Shown in pieces: positions 50,404 through 58,561 of a DNA stretch of 64,000 nt; position 1 is the first letter of the stretch; the number at the start of each line of letters is the position of its first letter. The position numbers and the translations under genes are program-made. Origin of the DNA: Phycisphaerales bacterium UBA7800 (GTDB lineage: Bacteria > Planctomycetota > Phycisphaerae > Phycisphaerales > Phycisphaeraceae). The notes under the pieces were generated by a model. The model had not been told where the DNA came from, searched no databases, and saw nothing but the letters and a program-made list of their open reading frames with translations. The stretch is from contig DLCK01000073.1 in the NCBI GenBank assembly GCA_002480565.1, positions 5,219-69,218 on the forward strand, read 5' to 3'.

Positions 50404-51843
50404 ATGACCAACCACAATACCTACGAATCCCCTTTGGCTACGCGCAATGCTTCGGCACAGATGCAGGCCATTTGGTCCCCTCAACGCAAATTCAGCACTT
50501 GGCGGAGACTTTGGCATGCCCTGGCAAGCTCCGAACATGAAATGGGACTGCCCATCACCAAGGAGCAGGTCGAGCAATTGGCCGAGCATCTGGACGATAT
50601 CGACTTTGAAAATGCAGCCGGCTACGAAAAGAAACTCCGCCATGATGTGATGGCTCATGTGCATGCCCTGGGTGATGTCGCACCTGACGCCCGCCCGATC
50701 ATTCACCTGGGTGCCACCAGTCAGTTCGTCAACTGCAATACTGAACTGCTGCTCATCCGAGATGCGTTGACACTTGTTGCAGGCAAACTGGCGACCGCTA
50801 TTGTCGCACTTGGACGTTTCGCTCAACAGTATCGTGATCTGCCGACACTGGGTTTTACGCACTTTCAACCCGCTCAGCCGACAACCGTTGGCAAGCGTGC
50901 GACACTCTGGGCCCAAGACCTTGCCATCGCACTTGAAGAAGTCGAACATCGCATCGACATGCTCCGCTTCCGTGGTGTCAAAGGCACCACCGGGACGCAG
51001 GCGTCGTTCTTGGCATTGTTTGATGGCGATCATGATAAGGTCGAAAAACTTGACCAACTCGTCACCGAAAAAATGGGATGGGATGTCAACAAACGCTATG
51101 CCGTCACCGGCCAGACCTACCCGCGAATACTCGACGGACTTGTGGCTTCGACACTCGCGGCAGTGGCAGCGGGTTGTATGAAATTTGCCACCGATATCCG
51201 ACTGCTCGCCAACCGCAAAGAGATGGAAGAGCCGTTTGAGAAAAGTCAGATCGGTTCCTCTGCGATGGCTTACAAACGCAATCCCATGCGCTGCGAACGC
51301 ATCTGTGGCCTGTCACGTTTTGTCATCGGCCAAACGCAGATTCCCTTCACCATGGCAAGCGAACAATGGATGGAACGCACACTCGACGATTCCTCCACGC
51401 GTCGGCTGACTCTGCCTGAACCGTTCCTTGCCATTGACGGGGTGTTGGATTTGATGATCAATGTCACCAACGGCATGGTGGTCTACGAAAAAACCGTCGC
51501 CAACAATCTTGCCTGCGAACTGCCGTTTATGGCAACGGAAAATATTCTCATGGCAGCAGTCCAGCAAAACGGAGCAGACCGCCAGGAAGTCCACGAAGTC
51601 ATCCGCAAGCATTCACAGGATGCTGCCCAACAGGTCAAAGCTGAAGGTAAGCCCAACGATCTGATTGATCGCATCCGAGGTGAAGAAGTCTTCAAGGGCA
51701 TCGACCTTGATGCTGTGCTGGACCCGACACAATTCGTCGGTCGGTCTCCTCAGCAGGTGGACAGCTTCGTGCAGCAGGTTGTTGATCCCATCGCCAGCCG
51801 ATACGCAGACCAACTGGCTTATACGCCTCAGCTCAAGGTGTAA
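50404..51843 (+). CDS. purB: Adenylosuccinate lyase
   Basis: 479 residues. The fumarase/aspartase-superfamily signature SSAMAYKRNPMRCERI is complete near residue 287, and IHLGATSQFVNCNTELLLI and TLGFTHFQPAQPTTVGKRA carry the catalytic Thr/Ser and His regions. The enzyme cleaves succinylaminoimidazole-carboxamide ribotide and adenylosuccinate in purine synthesis; it is a cytoplasmic tetramer. AGGA lies 11 nt before the ATG. It is a single-gene unit ending in a strong terminator. Confidence 0.95.
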   Translation: MTNHNTYESPLATRNASAQMQAIWSPQRKFSTWRRLWHALASSEHEMGLPITKEQVEQLAEHLDDIDFENAAGYEKKLRHDVMAHVHALGDVAPDARPIIHLGATSQFVNCNTELLLIRDALTLVAGKLATAIVALGRFAQQYRDLPTLGFTHFQPAQPTTVGKRATLWAQDLAIALEEVEHRIDMLRFRGVKGTTGTQASFLALFDGDHDKVEKLDQLVTEKMGWDVNKRYAVTGQTYPRILDGLVASTLAAVAAGCMKFATDIRLLANRKEMEEPFEKSQIGSSAMAYKRNPMRCERICGLSRFVIGQTQIPFTMASEQWMERTLDDSSTRRLTLPEPFLAIDGVLDLMINVTNGMVVYEKTVANNLACELPFMATENILMAAVQQNGADRQEVHEVIRKHSQDAAQQVKAEGKPNDLIDRIRGEEVFKGIDLDAVLDPTQFVGRSPQQVDSFVQQVVDPIASRYADQLAYTPQLKV

Positions 51844-51872
51844 AGACACCAATCCACATTTTGAACATCATC

Positions 51873-51913
51873 AACGCAGCAGGAATGACCTATTTCCTGC
51901 TGCGTTGTTTTTT
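51873..51913 (+). terminator. Rho-independent terminator of purB
   Basis: A 13-bp perfect stem (51873-51885 with 51894-51906) with an 8-nt loop is followed by G and six T residues. It starts 30 nt after the stop codon. Confidence 0.93.
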
Positions 51914-52105
51914 CCAGTTCCAACTGCAATGTGTTTGGGTAAGTCTGAATAACAAGGCATTTGAACACTATCGGAACTTGTAAATGTGGAAATCAAACTT
52001 ATTGCTATTTAATCGCGCTTGAAAATTGGATTCCAAGACATTTGTTTTCGATATTTCATAGGGGGCACGTCTTGTTTGAACAGTCACATACGCAAGGACC
52101 AGCCT

Positions 52106-52867
52106 ATGCCCTATCTGTACGAAATGATGGTGACAATCGTTGCTGATCTGGTACTCCTCGCTATTGGCGTGGGCATCTTCTTTCTCTGGCGTATGAGTCA
52201 ATGGGCACGACCGCGGCGGTTGGCCAAAATCGGTAAGCAAATGGAGATGGAATATCTTCCTGAAAGTGTACGCCTGCCACGCAAGCTCAACAACAACTAT
52301 CCGCTGACGATGACCGGGACAGACCGGAAAATGTACAACGTCCTTTCAGGTCACTATCGCGATGTGCAGATGCATGTCTTTGAGTACGAGTTTATGTCCC
52401 AGGGGCGACGATTTCGCCAAACTGTTTTTGGATTTGAATTGCGTCGTCATGGCGTCTGTCGTTTTGCCAGTAACCCGCGTGATAAGCAACGTGATAATCC
52501 CTTGAAGTATTGGAACGGCATCAAACCCATCGCTGTGGGCAAAACCAAACGCGCAATGAAAGTCTTCGCAACTGCGCATCGACTTGTCGGACTCAACGAA
52601 TATGGAACGGGTTTGCAGTTTAATCCCAAGGCGGTCGGATACTATGCACGTAACACGCAGATGTGGACAGAAGGTGGCAGCAACTGGCTGTTGGTCTATG
52701 AACTGAATCGTGTCACGCCAATCAACCAGATGTCCCGTGCGATATGGAAAGCCTATCAAGTCTGTCGCATGCTTCAGTTAAATAACAATCGTGTGAATGT
52801 AGATGAACTGGATGAAAACGAAAAGCCAGGTGACGATGACACGCCGTCACTGTCTCTTGCCAGTTGA
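52106..52867 (+). CDS. Membrane-anchored protein of unknown function
   Basis: 253 residues from ATG 52106; AAGGA 8 nt upstream supports this over the longer frame from 52019. One TM helix at the N-terminus (IVADLVLLAIGVGIFFLWRM) precedes a soluble domain of about 200 residues with YNVLSGHYRDVQMHVFEYEF and LLVYELNRVTP; the tail is acidic. The phrase pattern is like planctomycete proteins of unknown function related to DUF3137-type membrane proteins, but no family is claimed. A single-gene unit between purB and lpxA. Confidence 0.7.
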   Translation: MPYLYEMMVTIVADLVLLAIGVGIFFLWRMSQWARPRRLAKIGKQMEMEYLPESVRLPRKLNNNYPLTMTGTDRKMYNVLSGHYRDVQMHVFEYEFMSQGRRFRQTVFGFELRRHGVCRFASNPRDKQRDNPLKYWNGIKPIAVGKTKRAMKVFATAHRLVGLNEYGTGLQFNPKAVGYYARNTQMWTEGGSNWLLVYELNRVTPINQMSRAIWKAYQVCRMLQLNNNRVNVDELDENEKPGDDDTPSLSLAS

Positions 52868-52904
52868 AATATGAAGACTCACCACAATACCCCTCTGGGG
52901 GGTT

Positions 52905-52939
52905 CACCTGTGTCTGTGAAAACGGGCACCGGTTTTTTT
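52905..52939 (+). terminator. Possible terminator after the membrane-anchored protein
   Basis: An imperfect hairpin around AACGGGCACCGGTT leads into seven T residues (52933-52939). It would also meet lpxA transcripts coming from the right. The stem is weak. Confidence 0.4.
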
Positions 52940-52948
52940 GATGCTCAA

Positions 52949-53764
52949 CTACTCCTGTGGGTCGTTGTCATCGCTATTTAATCGTCTGATGTTTGAAGGG
53001 ACGATGCCGCGTTTGGATTCAGCCACAAAGTCAGCCAGTTCCATTGCCAGAGGATCGTTGTCACATGATTCACGGATCAACTTCACAGCGATGGGATTGG
53101 TGTGATGTTCACGGAAGAGAATCTTGAAGGCTTTTTTGATCGCGGGGATATGTGCGTTGTAACCACTTCGACGTAGTCCGATGAGATTCAGTGATAACTC
53201 GCCCACGGGTTGGTGGACGGTGACAAATGGTGGCAGGTCACGGGTGATTCCCATTGTGCCGGAGATCATCGACAAGCGTCCCACGCGACAGAACTGATGG
53301 ACACCGCCGGTACCGCCGATGTTCACGTGATCTGCAATGGTCACATGGCCTGCGATCAGCGAGGTGTTGGCTATGGTGTTATGACTACCGAGGATGACAT
53401 CATGGCCCAGATGCGAGTATGCCATCATGTAATTATCATCGCCCACGGTGGTCGGGCTGGCAGTTGACGCGCGATGGATGGTGACACCTTCGCGGAAAAT
53501 ATTGTCCTTGCCGATCTGCACACCACCTTTGACGATGTTGGAATCCTCACGTCGGGATTGAGGTGAAAAGCCCATACAGACTTGCGGGTAGAATATGTTA
53601 TTCTCTCCTGCGAGCATGGGGCCTTTAAGGTGAACATGGCTGACAAGTTTGCAGCCTGCTCCAAGTGTGACATCACCTTGAATCACGCAAAACGGGCCAA
53701 CTTCGACGTCCGAAGCCAGCTTGGCCTGTTCGTCAACAATACTGGTGGGATGGATATGTGCCAA
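52949..53764 (-). CDS. lpxA: Acyl-ACP--UDP-N-acetylglucosamine O-acyltransferase (LpxA)
   Basis: 271 residues starting at TTG 53764 (GAGGA about 11 nt upstream). The left-handed beta-helix hexapeptide repeats are plain (IHPTSIVDEQAKLASDVEVG, then GGVQIGKDNIFREGVTIHRA), with the catalytic His region YSHLGHDVILG and GVHQFCRVGRLSMISG. The C-terminal helical domain begins LNLIGLRRSGYNAHIPAIKK. It carries out the first step of lipid A synthesis, showing that this organism has an LPS-type outer membrane. It is divergent from lipB, and not clustered with other lpx genes here. Confidence 0.93.
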   Translation of the reverse strand: MAHIHPTSIVDEQAKLASDVEVGPFCVIQGDVTLGAGCKLVSHVHLKGPMLAGENNIFYPQVCMGFSPQSRREDSNIVKGGVQIGKDNIFREGVTIHRASTASPTTVGDDNYMMAYSHLGHDVILGSHNTIANTSLIAGHVTIADHVNIGGTGGVHQFCRVGRLSMISGTMGITRDLPPFVTVHQPVGELSLNLIGLRRSGYNAHIPAIKKAFKILFREHHTNPIAVKLIRESCDNDPLAMELADFVAESKRGIVPSNIRRLNSDDNDPQE

Positions 53765-53846
53765 TACGTAACTGTCCTCATCAAACGCTAATCAGCCGAT
53801 ATGATAGATAATACATCGATTGTTGCCACTTGAAGGAATCTCCCGG

Positions 53847-54539
53847 TTGGAAAAACAACATCTCACCCTCATGGATATGGGACGAATGCCCTATGCTCAG
53901 GCATGGGAGCAGCAAGTCCAATTTCATCAAAAAGTGTTGGATAATGAGCTCTCAGGGGCGATTTTACTCGTCGAACACCCACCCGTGATTACCCTCAGCC
54001 ACCGCAAAACCGTCCCCGGAAATCTGTTGGCGGATGCCGAAAAATTAACAGCATTAGGCATCGATATCCAACCCACTAACCGTGGCGGTGACATTACCTA
54101 CCACGGTCCAGGTCAACTTGTCGCATACCCCATACTCCGACTCAAAACCTACGATCTGACCGTCAGCTCCTATATGAGACTGCTTGAGGAGTTGGTTATC
54201 CGGACCTTGCAGGCGTTTGGTATCACCGGCAGTCGTGAGTCCGGCAAGACCGGTGTCTGGGTGCAGAGAACCGATGAGCAGCAACCGACTGAAAAAATCT
54301 GTGCAATGGGCGTCCGACTCAAACGCGGGATAAGCCTCCACGGGCTGGCCTTGAACGTGGCCCCGGATATGAGTCATTTCGACACTATCATCCCTTGTGG
54401 CATCGCAGACCGTTCTGTGACGAGTTTAAAACAATGTCTTGGCGATCAATGTCCGACCATGCAGGCAGTCAAAGATGAGTTGGTCAAACAGTTCCATTAC
54501 ACCTTGGATCAACACAAACAAACCCAAGCCGCCAGATGA
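53847..54539 (+). CDS. lipB: Octanoyl-[ACP]:protein octanoyltransferase (LipB)
   Basis: 230 residues if started at TTG 53847, with GAAGGA about 9 nt upstream; TTG 53820 and ATG 53871 are alternatives. The LipB signature RGGDITYHGPGQLVAYP is complete, the conserved Lys lies in ICAMGVRLKRG, and the catalytic Cys in IIPCGIADRSVTSL. It moves octanoate from ACP to lipoyl domains, the first step in lipoate attachment. The 3' end of the gene is built into a REP-like hairpin (54529-54561), so the last codons may have been altered by that repeat. Confidence 0.92.
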   Translation: MEKQHLTLMDMGRMPYAQAWEQQVQFHQKVLDNELSGAILLVEHPPVITLSHRKTVPGNLLADAEKLTALGIDIQPTNRGGDITYHGPGQLVAYPILRLKTYDLTVSSYMRLLEELVIRTLQAFGITGSRESGKTGVWVQRTDEQQPTEKICAMGVRLKRGISLHGLALNVAPDMSHFDTIIPCGIADRSVTSLKQCLGDQCPTMQAVKDELVKQFHYTLDQHKQTQAAR

Positions 54540-54561
54540 GATCGTAGATCGAATCTGACGG
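54529..54561. repeat. REP-like hairpin, copy 2
   Basis: CCGCCAGAT (54529-54537) and ATCTGACGG (54553-54561) pair with one mismatch; the flanks CCAAG and GGG match copy 1 at 47810-47838. It overlaps the last codons of lipB. Confidence 0.6.
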
Positions 54562-54610
54562 GTTCAATGGACTTTCATATCCAACGTTGCGAACTTCTTG
54601 AGAAACTTCC

Positions 54611-54654
54611 GGGGGCGGGGGCGGGGGCGGGGGCGGGGGCGTACAATCTCTGAC
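54611..54654 (+). promoter_or_regulatory. Five GGGGGC repeats and a -10 box at the glycosyltransferase start
   Basis: GGGGGC is repeated exactly five times (54611-54640) and directly followed by GTACAAT. The -10-like TACAAT (54642-54647) ends 7 nt before ATG 54655, so the mRNA may be leaderless. The G-runs can form a quadruplex just upstream of the polymerase site, a possible length-variable switch. Confidence 0.55.
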
Positions 54655-56055
54655 ATGTTTACATCAATCTTTCATTTCCAACGCCGTCAGCCGGTCGCCT
54701 TTGCGGTGATGCTTGCTGCGGTCTGCTGCACGGTCTTTACGATCCTGCTTCCCCAACTGCTCATCACACGACCTGATTCAACGGGGAATCTCGCATCGCT
54801 GGCCATGTGGTATTTCCCCGGCTATGTCATCGCATGGGGCAGCCTGTCACTGCTGGTGGTCACGCTGGCGCAGCGCATGGTGCGCCCTGCGGTCAAGCAA
54901 AACGTGATCCTGATTCTCGCGGTGGCAACCATCCTCCGACTTTTTGCTGTTTTCGCTGCGTCACCTCAACTCTCCGATGATATCTGGCGATACATCCACG
55001 ACGGCCAAACCCTCGCAGCCGGCCACAATCCCTACGCAACCGCCCCCGCAGAGTTGGAATCGCAAAATAAAGTCACCCGTCAAATCAACCATCCCCAACT
55101 GGTGACGATCTACCAACCCGCCAGCCAATGGGTCTTTGCTCTATTGGCTAAGTGTCAGTTTGACCGGCTTGGCGATGTGACCTTCCGGCTTGGTTTTGTC
55201 CTCTTTGATCTGGGGATCATCGCGTTAATCATTGCTGAACTGACGCGCTTAAAACGCAGTGTCTGGTGGTCACTACTCTACGCCTGGCATCCATTGGTCA
55301 TCAGTGAAGTGGCTGCCACCGGCCATCAGGATGTCATCGGCATTGCGATGCTTCTGGCAAGTGTCTGCTTTGTGATGCGTCGCGCCAGAAGGCTGGATAT
55401 GTTCTTTGCTGGTGTCTGTTTTGCGATGTCCATTGCCGTGAAGCCCATTGTGTTCCCACTGGTTTTGCCACTGGTTTGGGAGTTGTTCAAATCACCGGTC
55501 GCCTGCTCGCCGGATCACAAGGTGATGTGTTCCAAAGCAGCGCTCGTGCATGCCGTGTTGGGCGCGATGGTGACAGGGATGGCATTGTATCTGCCCTTTG
55601 TCTATATGGATCAGGGGATCGGCAGACTGTTTGAAACCGCATCCACCTTCGTCGAGGGTTGGCAATTCAACAGCTTGATTCATGGCATTGCGTTGCAACT
55701 AGCCGGCGATTCACAACAAGCCCGATGGCTCGCAGGTGGACTGCTGATGTTCATCCTCATCACCGCGATGCGTAAACGATTGAGTTTGATCCAGACCTGC
55801 TGCATTTATCTCTTTGCTTCGATGCTCTGCTCCAGCACGGTGTACCCGTGGTATCTGCTTTGGGCGTTGGCTTTTTTGCCACTGTGTTTTTCACATGGCT
55901 TGTGGATGCTGTCCCTGACGATCGTCATCAGCTACGAGGTCTTGGGCCATCAATCCGACTGGCGCGTGCCGATGTGGATCTGGGGTTTGACATGGGTTCC
56001 AGTGTTGGTGGGGGTGTGTCGGGATTTGTTTGTCAGCACAAAAACGCCCAATTAA
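54655..56055 (+). CDS. Polytopic membrane glycosyltransferase (GT-C type)
   Basis: 466 residues from ATG 54655; the open frame from 54598 would translate the GGGGGC repeat into Arg-Gly and is not used. About ten TM helices are seen (VMLAAVCCTVFTILLPQLLI, ALAFLPLCFSHGLWMLSLTI). The loop after the first helices has LSDDIWRYIHDGQTLAAGHN, followed by PYATAP, the acidic-motif loop of GT-C mannosyl/glucosyltransferases acting on polyprenyl-phosphate sugars. LYAWHPLVISEVAATGHQDV is another family phrase. It probably transfers a sugar on the outer face of the inner membrane; the acceptor is unknown. Confidence 0.78.
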   Translation: MFTSIFHFQRRQPVAFAVMLAAVCCTVFTILLPQLLITRPDSTGNLASLAMWYFPGYVIAWGSLSLLVVTLAQRMVRPAVKQNVILILAVATILRLFAVFAASPQLSDDIWRYIHDGQTLAAGHNPYATAPAELESQNKVTRQINHPQLVTIYQPASQWVFALLAKCQFDRLGDVTFRLGFVLFDLGIIALIIAELTRLKRSVWWSLLYAWHPLVISEVAATGHQDVIGIAMLLASVCFVMRRARRLDMFFAGVCFAMSIAVKPIVFPLVLPLVWELFKSPVACSPDHKVMCSKAALVHAVLGAMVTGMALYLPFVYMDQGIGRLFETASTFVEGWQFNSLIHGIALQLAGDSQQARWLAGGLLMFILITAMRKRLSLIQTCCIYLFASMLCSSTVYPWYLLWALAFLPLCFSHGLWMLSLTIVISYEVLGHQSDWRVPMWIWGLTWVPVLVGVCRDLFVSTKTPN

Positions 56056-56092
56056 GAGGAGCCACAAGCCAATGGCTTCACAACAGATGGGT

Positions 56093-56794
56093 CACAGAGA
56101 CACAGAGAAAAATATGGCTCCTCCGCAGAATCTGTGGGACGGTATCAAATTGATGACCCTAGGTTTTGCATGCCAGGGAGCTTGCGCTCCCCGGACCCCT
56201 TGTCGCGTTCATGGCATCACCGTTTAGAGATCGCTTCACACAAGACAAACAAGGCATCGGTTCATGGAGGCGATGTCACACTTGTGTATCGCAACTCCGT
56301 CCGCGCCATGCATATTGGATGGATCAAAGCACCTTGAGCAACGCCGGCCACTCACCGGTGAATTGCAGGAGACCTGTACCCCTCGCCCCCGCCCCCGGAT
56401 GCCCGGAAAGTTCGAAAGCCCCACGGAACCCAGCCCCGCGATTTTCTGTCCGTGTCCGGGCTTCCGGGGTCCGGGGGTGTCCGCAGCGTACAGGTCTCCC
56501 CGGCCAACCGGTGAGTGGCCAGCGTTGCCGCACTGCGGATAGGCGTGTGACGTTCGTGGCATCAATGCAACGTGATATTTCATCGGTGCAACTCGCCACC
56601 CCTGAACCGATGCCTTGTTTGTCTTAAACCTAGCGACCTGTTAACGGTGATGCTATGAACTCGACGAGGGGTCCGGGGAGCGATAGCTCCCTGGCATGCA
56701 AAACCAACACTTACCCAACACCATCACCCACAGATTTTGCGGAAGAGCCAAAAACATGAGCAATCAATCTCTGTCTTAACTCTGTGTCTCTGTG
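56093..56794. repeat. 702-bp imperfect inverted-repeat (foldback) element
   Basis: Left arm 56093-56379 and right arm 56488-56794 pair in at least six blocks: 56093-56107 with 56780-56794 (15/15), 56116-56138 with 56727-56749 (21/23), 56162-56224 with 56643-56705 (58/63), 56242-56264 with 56603-56625 (23/23), 56338-56358 with 56508-56528 (20/21) and 56368-56379 with 56488-56499 (12/12). The centre (56380-56487) is GC-rich with CCCCCGCCCCCGG. It holds no transposase or believable gene, and fills the gap between the glycosyltransferase and ubiX. Confidence 0.9.
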
Positions 56795-56843
56795 CCTCTG
56801 TGGTAAAAGCCAGACGCTTGGTTATGCAAAATGAATCTTCCGC

Positions 56844-56849
56844 TACAAT
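56844..56849 (+). promoter_or_regulatory. -10 box next to the ubiX start codon
   Basis: TACAAT ends 6 nt before ATG 56856, the same spacing as at fic and close to that at the glycosyltransferase. This suggests a leaderless ubiX transcript. No convincing -35 box was found. Confidence 0.45.
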
Positions 56850-56855
56850 GCACCG

Positions 56856-57455
56856 ATGGCTCAACCCAATCGCATTATCGTCGGGATCAGTGGTGCCAGT
56901 GGCGCGCTTTATGCTCAGCAACTGGTCCGTTGTCTGCTTCAAGCCGAGGTTCATGTTCACCTGGTGGTTTCGCCGCTGGGGCAACGCTTATTGCATGATG
57001 AGTTGGGCTACGAATCACTGGATTTACAGCAACTCGCAGGCGATCAGGATGTGTCCGGCATTACGTTGCATCAATACCGTGATGTGGGAGCTTCCATTGC
57101 CAGCGGGTCATTCCAGACACGTGGCATGGTGATCTGCCCCTGTTCAAGTAACTCACTTTCCGCGGTTGCGACTGGCGCATCCAACAACCTTTTGCATCGT
57201 GCTGCGCAGGTGACCCTCAAGGAGCGTCGTCGCCTGATTCTGCTTCACCGTGAGATGCCGTTGTCGCTGGTGGACATCCGCAACATGCAGGCCGCTACCG
57301 AAGCCGGTGCCATTATCGCGCCTGCCAATCCCGGTTTTTACCTCATGCCTCAGTCGATTGATGACATCGTGGATTTTGTGGTCGCAAGGCTGCTTGATTT
57401 ACTGGCAGTCGACCATCAACTTGGGCAACGTTGGAAGGATCAGACGACCTCTTGA
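56856..57455 (+). CDS. ubiX: UbiX-family flavin prenyltransferase
   Basis: 199 residues. IIVGISGASGALYAQQL is the FMN-binding start, followed by VVSPLGQRLLHDELG, ASGSFQTRGMVICPCSSNSL, the conserved VTLKERRRLILLHREMPLSL and APANPGFYLMPQSIDDIVDF. UbiX adds a prenyl group to FMN to make the cofactor of UbiD-type decarboxylases. Paired with the overlapping ubiA, it probably serves quinone synthesis, in planctomycetes most likely menaquinone by the futalosine route. The ubiD partner is outside the window. Confidence 0.93.
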   Translation: MAQPNRIIVGISGASGALYAQQLVRCLLQAEVHVHLVVSPLGQRLLHDELGYESLDLQQLAGDQDVSGITLHQYRDVGASIASGSFQTRGMVICPCSSNSLSAVATGASNNLLHRAAQVTLKERRRLILLHREMPLSLVDIRNMQAATEAGAIIAPANPGFYLMPQSIDDIVDFVVARLLDLLAVDHQLGQRWKDQTTS

Positions 57456-58378
57456 CTACCGCCGCCGAACAATCAGAAAACAAGCCGTCCAAGTTGCTGA
57501 CACTCGCATCGGACATCAAGCTCAGCCACTCGGTCTTTGCTTTGCCGTTTGCGGTGTTGGGTGCGTATCTCGCTGCCGCCAGCCAGGGACAATTGCTCCA
57601 TCACGATTGGCAGAGTGCTTTGCTTATCGTGTTGTGTATGTTCTTTGCCCGCACCGTGGCCATGACCATCAACCGTTTGGCAGATCACAAAATCGACCAG
57701 CAAAACCCACGCACCAAAGGTCGCGCGATCCCCAGTGGACGCTTGAGTTTTGGCTATGTGTTGGCGGTGACGATTGTGTGCAGTCTTTGCTTTGTCACCT
57801 CTGCCAGCGGCTTCTGGTTTTTGCATGGTAATATGTGGCCTCTCCTGCTGAGTCCTGTCGTCTTGCTATGGCTATCCGCCTACAGTTTCATGAAGCGATT
57901 CACCGCGCTGTGTCACATCTTCCTGGGCTCAGCTTTAGCAATCAGCCCCTTGGCAGCAGGCATTGCCATCGCCCCGGAATATATCAAAGAGCCAACGCTC
58001 TGGTATCTGGCAGGCATGGTCCTCTGCTGGGTTGCCGGCTTTGATGTGATCTACGCACTCCAGGATGAAGAACCGGACATCGAACACGGCCTGCACTCGA
58101 TCCCTTCCACCTTTGGTACAAAAAAATCCCTGTGGATCAGCCGAATCCTGCATGTATTGTGCATGACCTGCCTGTTCCTGTTTTGGAAAAGCACCGACCA
58201 CCTGAACCTCATCTTCTCCTTTGGCATCGGCATCGTCGCACTCTTGCTAATCATCGAACACCTGCTCGTCCGCGATCCCGATACCGGCAAAATCAACATG
58301 GCCTTCTTCACCGTCAACGGTGTCATCAGTTTGCTGTTGGGTGTGCTGGGAATCGTGGATGTGATCCGCAGTGTGTGA
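57452..58378 (+). CDS. ubiA: UbiA-family prenyltransferase
   Basis: 308 residues from TTG 57452, overlapping the ubiX stop in TTGA; TTG 57431 is an alternative. The two Asp-rich prenyl-diphosphate motifs are present (NRLADHKIDQQNPRTKGRAI; DVIYALQDEEPDIEHGLHSI). About eight TM helices follow the family plan. It prenylates an aromatic quinone precursor in the inner membrane. Its last codons are copied twice more to the right (58519-58548 and 61741-61877), showing that this 3' end took part in a duplication. Confidence 0.92.
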   Translation: MTTAAEQSENKPSKLLTLASDIKLSHSVFALPFAVLGAYLAAASQGQLLHHDWQSALLIVLCMFFARTVAMTINRLADHKIDQQNPRTKGRAIPSGRLSFGYVLAVTIVCSLCFVTSASGFWFLHGNMWPLLLSPVVLLWLSAYSFMKRFTALCHIFLGSALAISPLAAGIAIAPEYIKEPTLWYLAGMVLCWVAGFDVIYALQDEEPDIEHGLHSIPSTFGTKKSLWISRILHVLCMTCLFLFWKSTDHLNLIFSFGIGIVALLLIIEHLLVRDPDTGKINMAFFTVNGVISLLLGVLGIVDVIRSV

Positions 58379-58404
58379 CGGTTAAAAACCACGCGCGATT
58401 AAGC

Positions 58405-58513
58405 TGTAGGGTGGGTAGAGCCCCGCGAAACCCACCATTACAACCCGCAGCAATCCACAAAAAACGGTGGGTTTCGATCGAAGACTCACTCTACCCACCC
58501 TACCCACCCTACA
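58405..58513. repeat. GGGTGGGTTTCG-type hairpin element after ubiA
   Basis: Outer arms TGTAGGGTGGGTAGAG (58405-58420) and CTCTACCCACCCTAC (58489-58503) and inner arms CGAAACCCACC / GGTGGGTTTCG (58426-58436 / 58466-58476) are perfect or nearly so. CCCACCCTA is repeated twice at the right end. It sits between ubiA and a second copy of its last codons. Confidence 0.8.
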
Positions 58514-58518
58514 TCTGT

Positions 58519-58548
58519 TGGGGATTGTGGATGTGATCCGCAGTGTGT
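58519..58548 (+). pseudogene. Short duplicate of the ubiA 3' end
   Basis: The 30 nt translate to GIVDVIRSV and a stop, identical in protein to the ubiA C-terminus, with a few silent changes. It lies between the hairpin element and the DUF4132 gene and cannot be expressed as a protein by itself. Confidence 0.85.
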
Positions 58549-58561
58549 AGTTGCACGGAGT

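Noticed and set aside
54598..54654. Start of the glycosyltransferase at 54598
   Set aside because: It would translate the GGGGGC repeat into Arg-Gly repeats and run over the -10 box; ATG 54655 gives a normal membrane-protein start.
56166..56627. Several 90-150-residue open frames within the foldback element
   Set aside because: Frames are open on both strands of a palindrome, with Pro/Arg-rich composition and no start signals.
56093..56794. Foldback as an insertion sequence
   Set aside because: No transposase gene or clear target duplication is visible, so it is reported only as a repeat element.
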